Program-made: the position numbers and the translations under genes | From: Galeopsis tetrahit | Taxonomy: Eukaryota > Streptophyta > Magnoliopsida > Lamiales > Lamiaceae | NCBI GenBank assembly: GCA_963675135.1 | Contig: OY776120.1 | Location: forward strand, 19,496,001 to 19,560,000 | DNA: 64,000 nt | Reading direction: 5' to 3' | Part shown: piece after piece, positions 56,150 to 64,000 of the stretch | Layout of the letters: the number at the start of each line of letters is the position of its first letter | Position numbering within the stretch: the stretch's first letter is position 1 | Notes under the pieces: generated by a model | What the model saw: only the letters and a program-made list of their open reading frames with translations | What the model was told of the DNA's origin: nothing | The model's database searches: none

Positions 56150-57775
56150 TATAACGACCCCAAAAATTTCAATAGAATAAATATAGATTTTATTATTTTA
56201 TTTTTTAATTAATTTTTTTTTTAAATAGGGAGTAAGGGGCATTACTACGCTTGAAAATAACATAATAATTTAAATTAATGCAACCATCCAAACCAAGGTG
56301 ATCACCACCAAAACCCTCAAAATAATTAAGAAGTGACAACAGCGAAAGTAAAGTAGCAAGTAAGGTCCTTAAGGATTTGCCTTACAATAAAATACTACAA
56401 TTTCAAATAGTCATCCAAAATAAAATTTTAAATTTCAAAAGACATGAATTAAAGGGTTGTACTTTCGAGATCGAGTGCTCACATCCACCTTCAATCCTCC
56501 CGAACGTTCCCACCTGAAAGTGGAAGGGGTGAGCATTTGAAAAATACTCAGTGGGTTCACTCAACACCCACTCGAATATCATACAATCAATCATAATAAA
56601 GGTTAACCATGGGAATCAATGTATATGATAAACATAAATTTGAGATTCATTACTCTCAAACAAGACCAAAAACATAAAAATCGGACTTCTGTACTAAAAG
56701 TTATGGCCTAAAGAACAAGTTCCGACTATAAGGGTTTTAACCCATCTTTGACCAGCCATAAATGGAGATCTAGAACTCCGATCGAGAATCGGAAAAGTAT
56801 ACCAGAAAGCTCTCGACGAGACCTTTCCAACGGTGCTGGCCGATCAATGATCGGGCGTCGGAAAGTTGGCCGGAGTTTGGACGGAAGCTGAAGTGTGTGT
56901 GGGTAAGGTGTGTGTCTTGAGTGTGAGTGTGAAGTAAAAATCTTACCCTAATGTGAAGTGCCAAAAATGTGCAAAAATTCTGAAAGTGGCTATATATAAG
57001 GTGCAAAATGCCCAAGGGTTTCCTTAGTGGGCCATAAGTATGGGCCTTGTCTTAATATTTTTGTTTGGACCATTACTTATATTATTTTAAAACCATTTCT
57101 TATATCAAGTCAAACTTAAATGAATAACTTAACTAGTCTTATGCCATCCACCAACATTAATCTTATTACCATTAGTAAATAAATAATTAAATAGGTGAAT
57201 AACATTTAATATTATGTAAATTTCACATAATTATGATAAATCACATAATTTCACATAAACAAATATAAGGGCTAAATTCATGAGATTTTTGGTTTCTTAC
57301 ACCCACTGTAGATCAATTCCCCATTTTCTGATAACATTTTCCCACCCTGATGAATATAAATAGAGAGTTCACTGTAAATTGAATATACAAACAATGTATT
57401 AGGCTATAATTTTTAAAATATTTTGCAGAAATTTAGACTATAAATTTCTAATTAGTTTTTTGCAGAAATCTGGTTTACAAAAATTTTGAAATAAGAATTT
57501 TTTGAAGAAAATATATATTCTTACCACCAATTATTTTTACCATTATAAATTCCTACTTAGATTTTAGCATGAATCAGATTCACAAGAAACTCTAATTTAA
57601 AAAACACTCAATTTCCAGGCACCACGTTCGTGACCTCCTCCGTAACAAGCCAAAGTTATTAAAAAATTCTAAAAATCCATTAAGCTATTCCAAAAATATG
57701 TCACACTATCCGGGACACTTTCGAAAATTTCAGAAAACTATAAGGTAAAATAAAAATTAGCATATAGGCTCTACC
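56150..57775. repeat. Array unit 5 (1,626 bp)
   Basis: As unit 4, with private changes such as ATCGGGCGTCGG near 56852 and CCACCCTGATGAA in the spacer. Confidence 0.93.
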
Positions 57776-59400
57776 TATAACGACCCCAAAAATTTCAAAA
57801 GAATAAACATAGATTTTATTATTTTTTTTTTAATTAATTTTTTTTTTAAATAGGGAGTAAGGGGCATTACTACGCTTGAAAATAAAATAATAATTTAAAT
57901 TAATGCAACCATCCAAACCAAGGTGATCACCACCAAAACCCTCAAAATAATTAAGAAGTGACAACAGCGAAAGTAAAGTAGCAAGTAAGGTCCTTAAGGA
58001 TTTGCCTTACAATAAAATACTACAATTTCAAATAGTCATCCAAAATAAAATTTTAAATTTCAAAAGACATGAATTAAAGGGTTGTACTTTCGAGATCGAG
58101 TGCTCACATCCACCTTCAATCCTCCCGAACGTTCCCACCTGAAAGTGGAAGGGGTGAGCATTTGAAAAATACTCAGTGGGTTCACTCAACACCCACTCGA
58201 ATATCATACAATCAATCATAATAAAGGTTAACCATGGGAATCAATGTATATGATAAACATAAAATTGAGATTCATTACTCTGAAACAAGACCAAAAGCAT
58301 AAAAAACGGACTTCTGTACTAAAAGTTATGGCCTAAAGAACAAGTTCCGACTACAAGGGTTTTAACCCATCTTGGACCAGCCATAAATGGAGATCTAGAA
58401 CTCCGATCGAGAATCGGAAAAGTATACCAGAAAGCTCTCGACGAGACCTTTCCAACGGTGCTGGCCGATCAATGATCGGACGTCGAAAAGTTGGCCGGAG
58501 TTTGCACGGAAGCTGAAGTGTGTGTGGGTAAGGTGTGTGTCTTGAGTGTGAGTGTGAAGTAAAAATCTTACCCTAATGTGAAGTGCCAAAAATGTGCAAA
58601 AATTCTGAAAGTGGCTATTTATAATGTGCAAAATGCCCAAGGGTTTCCTTAGTGGGCCATAAGTATGGGCCTTGTCTTAATATTTTTGTTTGGACCATTA
58701 CTTATATTATTTTAAGACCATTTCTTATATCAAGTCAAACTTAAATGAATAACTTAACTAGTCTTATGCCATCCACCAACATTAATCTTATTACCATTAG
58801 TAAATAAATAATTAAATAGGTGAATAACATTTAATATTATGTAAATTTCACATAATTATGATAAATCACATAATTTCACATAAACAAATATAAGGGCTAA
58901 ATTCATGAGATTTTTGGTTTCTTACACCCACTGTAGATCAATTCCCCATTTTCTGATAACATTTTCCCACCATGATGAATATAAATAGAGAGTTCACTAT
59001 AAATTGAATATACAAACAATGTATTAGGCTATAATTTTTAAAATATTTTGCAGAAATTTAGACTATAAATTTCTAATTAGTTTTTTGTAGAAATCTGGTT
59101 TACAGAAATTTTGAAATAAGAATTTTTTGAAGAAAATATATATTCTTACCACCAATTATTTTTACCATTATAAATTCCTACTTAGATTTTAGCATAAATC
59201 AGATTCACAAGAAACTCTAATTTAAAAAACACTCAATTTCCAGGCACCACGTTCGTGACCTCCTCCGTAACAAGCCAAAGTTATTAAAAAATTCTAAAAA
59301 TCCATTAAGATATTCCAAAAATATGTCACACTATCCGGGACACTTTCGAAAATTTCAGAAAACTATAAGGTAAAATAAAAATTAGCATATAGGCTCTACC
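57776..59400. repeat. Array unit 6 (1,625 bp), type A of the dimer
   Basis: Carries marker variants AAAATTGAGATTC, CAAAAGCATAAAAAACGG and CTACAAGGG, which are shared only with unit 8. Confidence 0.93.
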
Positions 59401-61019
59401 TATAACGACCCCAAAAATTTCAAAAGAATAAACATAGATTTTATTATTATTTTTTTTAATTAATTTTTTTTTTTTAAATAGGGAGTAAGGGGCATTACTA
59501 CGCTTGAAAATAAAATAATAATTTAAATTAATGCAACCATCCAAACCAAGGTGATCACCACCAAAACCCTCAAAATAATTAAGAAGTGACAACAGCGAAA
59601 GTAAAGTAGCAAGTAAGGTCCTTAAGGATTTGCCTTACAATAAAATACTACAATTTCAAATAGTCATCCAAAATAAAATTTTAAATTTCAAAAGACATGA
59701 ATTAAAGGGTTGTACTTTCGAGATCGAGTGTTCACATCCACCTTCAATCCTCCCGAACGTTCCCACCTGAAAGTGGAAGGGGTGAGCATTTGAAAAATAC
59801 TCAGTGGGTTCACTCAACACCCACTCGAATATCATACAATCAATCATAATAAAGGTTAACCATGGGAATCAATGTATATGATAAACATAAATTTGAGATT
59901 CATTACTCTGAAACAAGACCAAAAACATAAAAATCGGACTTCTGTACTAAAAGTTATGGCCTAAAGAACAAGTTCCGACTATAAGGGTTTTAACCCATCT
60001 TGGACCAGCCATAAATGGAGATCTAGAACTCCGATCGAGAATCGGAAAAGTATACCAGAAAGCTCTCGACGAGACCTTTCCAACGGTGCTGGCCGATCAA
60101 TGATCGGACGTCGAAAAGTTGGCCGGAGTTTGCACGGAAGCTGAAGTGTGTGTGGGTAAGGTGTGTGTCTTGAGTGTGAGTGTGAAGTAAAAATCTTACC
60201 CTAATGTGAAGTGCCAAAAATGTGCAAAAATTCTGAAAGTGGCTATTTATAATGTGCAAAATGCCCAAGGGTTTCCTTAGTGGGCCATAAGTATGGGTCT
60301 TGTCTTAATATTTTTGTTTGGACCATTACTTATATTATTTTAAGACCATTTCGTCAAACTTAAATGAATAACTTAACTAGTCTTATGCCATCCACCAACA
60401 TTAATCTTATTACCATTAGTAAATAAATAATTAAATAGGTGAATAACAATTAATATTATGTAAATTTCACATAATTATGATAAATCACATAATTTCACAT
60501 AAACAAATATAAGGGCTAAATTCATGAGATTTTTGGTTTCTTACACCCACTGCAGATCAATTCCCCATTTTCTGATAACATTTTCCCACCATGATGAATA
60601 TAAATAGAGAGTTCACTATAAATTGAATATACAAACAATGTATTAGGCTATAATTTTTAAAATATTTTGCAGAAATTTAGACTATAAATTTCTAATTAGT
60701 TTTTTGCAGAAATCTGGTTTACAAAAATTTTGAAATAAGAATTTTTTGAAGAAAATATATATTCTTACCACCAATTATTTTTACCATTATAAATTCCTAC
60801 TTAGATTTTAGCATGAATCAGATTCACAAGAAACTCTAATTTAAAAAACACTCAATTTCCAGGCACCACGTTCGTGACCTCCTCCGTAACAAGCCAAAGT
60901 TATTAAAAAATTCTAAAAATCCATTAAGCTATTCCAAAAATATGTCACACTATCCGGGACACTTTCGAAAATTTCAGAAAACTATAAGGTAAAATAAAAA
61001 TTAGCATATAGGCTCTACC
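59401..61019. repeat. Array unit 7 (1,619 bp), type B of the dimer
   Basis: Carries marker variants GTGTTCACATCC, ACCATTTCGTCAAAC (small deletion) and ACTGCAGATC, which are shared only with unit 9. Confidence 0.93.
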
Positions 61020-62644
61020 TATAACGACCCCAAAAATTTCAAAAGAATAAACATAGATTTTATTATTTTTTTTTTAATTAATTTTTTTTTTAAATAGGGA
61101 GTAAGGGGCATTACTACGCTTGAAAATAAAATAATAATTTAAATTAATGCAACCATCCAAACCAAGGTGATCACCACCAAAACCCTCAAAATAATTAAGA
61201 AGTGACAACAGCGAAAGTAAAGTAGCAAGTAAGGTCCTTAAGGATTTGCCTTACAATAAAATACTACAATTTCAAATAGTCATCCAAAATAAAATTTTAA
61301 ATTTCAAAAGACATGAATTAAAGGGTTGTACTTTCGAGATCGAGTGCTCACATCCACCTTCAATCCTCCCGAACGTTCCCACCTGAAAGTGGAAGGGGTG
61401 AGCATTTGAAAAATACTCAGTGGGTTCACTCAACACCCACTCGAATATCATACAATCAATCATAATAAAGGTTAACCATGGGAATCAATGTATATGATAA
61501 ACATAAAATTGAGATTCATTACTCTGAAACAAGACCAAAAGCATAAAAAACGGACTTCTGTACTAAAAGTTATGGCCTAAAGAACAAGTTCCGACTACAA
61601 GGGTTTTAACCCATCTTGGACCAGCCATAAATGGAGATCTAGAACTCCGATCGAGAATCGGAAAAGTATACCAGAAAGCTCTCGACGAGACCTTTCCAAC
61701 GGTGCTGGCCGATCAATGATCGGACGTCGAAAAGTTGGCCGGAGTTTGCACGGAAGCTGAAGTGTGTGTGGGTAAGGTGTGTGTCTTGAGTGTGAGTGTG
61801 AAGTAAAAATCTTACCCTAATGTGAAGTGCCAAAAATGTGCAAAAATTCTGAAAGTGGCTATTTATAATGTGCAAAATGCCCAAGGGTTTCCTTAGTGGG
61901 CCATAAGTATGGGCCTTGTCTTAATATTTTTGTTTGGACCATTACTTATATTATTTTAAGACCATTTCTTATATCAAGTCAAACTTAAATGAATAACTTA
62001 ACTAGTCTTATGCCATCCACCAACATTAATCTTATTACCATTAGTAAATAAATAATTAAATAGGTGAATAACATTTAATATTATGTAAATTTCACATAAT
62101 TATGATAAATCACATAATTTCACATAAACAAATATAAGGGCTAAATTCATGAGATTTTTGGTTTCTTACACCCACTGTAGATCAATTCCCCATTTTCTGA
62201 TAACATTTTCCCACCATGATGAATATAAATAGAGAGTTCACTATAAATTGAATATACAAACAATGTATTAGGCTATAATTTTTAAAATATTTTGCAGAAA
62301 TTTAGACTATAAATTTCTAATTAGTTTTTTGTAGAAATCTGGTTTACAGAAATTTTGAAATAAGAATTTTTTGAAGAAAATATATATTCTTACCACCAAT
62401 TATTTTTACCATTATAAATTCCTACTTAGATTTTAGCATAAATCAGATTCACAAGAAACTCTAATTTAAAAAACACTCAATTTCCAGGCACCACGTTCGT
62501 GACCTCCTCCGTAACAAGCCAAAGTTATTAAAAAATTCTAAAAATCCATTAAGATATTCCAAAAATATGTCACACTATCCGGGACACTTTCGAAAATTTC
62601 AGAAAACTATAAGGTAAAATAAAAATTAGCATATAGGCTCTACC
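61020..62644. repeat. Array unit 8 (1,625 bp), near-identical to unit 6
   Basis: Offset 3,244 bp from unit 6 with the same private variants. Confidence 0.93.
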
Positions 62645-64000
62645 TATAACGACCCCAAAAATTTCAAAAGAATAAACATAGATTTTATTATTATTTTTTT
62701 TAATTAATTTTTTTTTTTTAAATAGGGAGTAAGGGGCATTACTACGCTTGAAAATAAAATAATAATTTAAATTAATGCAACCATCCAAACCAAGGTGATC
62801 ACCACCAAAACCCTCAAAATAATTAAGAAGTGACAACAGCGAAAGTAAAGTAGCAAGTAAGGTCCTTAAGGATTTGCCTTACAATAAAATACTACAATTT
62901 CAAATAGTCATCCAAAATAAAATTTTAAATTTCAAAAGACATGAATTAAAGGGTTGTACTTTCGAGATCGAGTGTTCACATCCACCTTCAATCCTCCCGA
63001 ACGTTCCCACCTGAAAGTGGAAGGGGTGAGCATTTGAAAAATACTCAGTGGGTTCACTCAACACCCACTCGAATATCATACAATCAATCATAATAAAGGT
63101 TAACCATGGGAATCAATGTATATGATAAACATAAATTTGAGATTCATTACTCTGAAACAAGACCAAAAACATAAAAATCGGACTTCTGTACTAAAAGTTA
63201 TGGCCTAAAGAACAAGTTCCGACTATAAGGGTTTTAACCCATCTTGGACCAGCCATAAATGGAGATCTAGAACTCCGATCGAGAATCGGAAAAGTATACC
63301 AGAAAGCTCTCGACGAGACCTTTCCAACGGTGCTGGCCGATCAATGATCGGACGTCGAAAAGTTGGCCGGAGTTTGCACGGAAGCTGAAGTGTGTGTGGG
63401 TAAGGTGTGTGTCTTGAGTGTGAGTGTGAAGTAAAAATCTTACCCTAATGTGAAGTGCCAAAAATGTGCAAAAATTCTGAAAGTGGCTATTTATAATGTG
63501 CAAAATGCCCAAGGGTTTCCTTAGTGGGCCATAAGTATGGGTCTTGTCTTAATATTTTTGTTTGGACCATTACTTATATTATTTTAAGACCATTTCGTCA
63601 AACTTAAATGAATAACTTAACTAGTCTTATGCCATCCACCAACATTAATCTTATTACCATTAGTAAATAAATAATTAAATAGGTGAATAACAATTAATAT
63701 TATGTAAATTTCACATAATTATGATAAATCACATAATTTCACATAAACAAATATAAGGGCTAAATTCATGAGATTTTTGGTTTCTTACACCCACTGCAGA
63801 TCAATTCCCCATTTTCTGATAACATTTTCCCACCATGATGAATATAAATAGAGAGTTCACTATAAATTGAATATACAAACAATGTATTAGGCCATAATTT
63901 TTAAAATATTTTGCAGAAATTTAGACTATAAATTTCTAATTAGCTTTTTGCAGAAATCTGGTTTACAAAAATTTTGAAATAAGATTTTTTGAAGAAAATA
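62645..64000. repeat. Array unit 9, truncated by window end, near-identical to unit 7
   Basis: Offset 3,244 bp from unit 7. Near 63890 it changes to the GGCCATAA and TTAGCTTTTTG variants of the earlier units, which marks the end of the duplicated block. Confidence 0.92.

Noticed and set aside
54778..63512. Repeated 63- and 81-codon open frames on the minus strand of each array unit (also at 30377, 33385 and 35013)
   Set aside because: They recur only because the DNA is duplicated. They lie inside LTR sequence, match no domain, and are broken in some copies, so they are not a gene family.

Overview
This window is plant nuclear DNA, almost certainly from a eudicot. It is A+T-rich, has introns and nested transposons, and carries families found in plant genomes: a Sirevirus-type Ty1/copia element, MULEs, a plant mobile domain (PMD) gene, an L1 LINE with an RNase H domain, a hAT and a Stowaway MITE. 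I see no clearly functional host gene. The only recognisable host-gene sequence is a broken peptide deformylase fragment. Nearly everything else is transposable elements inserted into one another, several bounded by exact target-site duplications (TSDs).

Layout. 1-637 is the end of a copia LTR that begins before the window. 722-3203 is a solo LTR with TSD CGCTT, and the same LTR family builds the large array further right. 3244-3535 is a Stowaway MITE. 4060-6519 is a decayed hAT transposase gene. 7623-14755 is an L1 LINE (minus strand) inside a perfect 20-bp TSD, itself split by a solo gypsy-like LTR. 14875-15655 is the peptide deformylase pseudogene. 16317-26805 is a 10.5-kb MULE with ~0.4-kb TIRs and a perfect 9-bp TSD. 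It carries a mudrA-type transposase pseudogene, a Myb/SANT-like gene and a divergently placed PMD gene, plus a nested pogo-like element. It sits in a 60-bp minisatellite next to a second, unrelated MULE transposase pseudogene (27057-30120).

30121-64000 is a tandem array. The first unit is a full-length 2.5-kb LTR inserted into the 5' exon of the second MULE. The following units have a ~1.6-kb period and consist of an internally deleted LTR plus a ~0.47-kb piece of that MULE's 5' region. At least nine units are visible and the array runs off the window. The last four show a 3.24-kb dimer repeat, evidence of very recent amplification. One array unit was interrupted by a Ty3/gypsy-type element (35438-53560, TSD CTTTC). 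That element contains a Sirevirus-like copia element (36573-50567, minus strand) with open gag and pol frames and a very long third ORF after pol that is broken by a single TGA. A deletion with filler-like DNA fused the copia 3' LTR to the gypsy 5' LTR.

How the parts relate. The window reads as a stratigraphy: MULE-2 is oldest, then LTR insertion and array growth, then the gypsy element, then the copia element. MULE-1 is a separate later insertion into the minisatellite. The copia element is the best-preserved mobile element, and the tandem array is the most active structural feature. All identifications come from reading the sequence and translations by eye; no database search was run.
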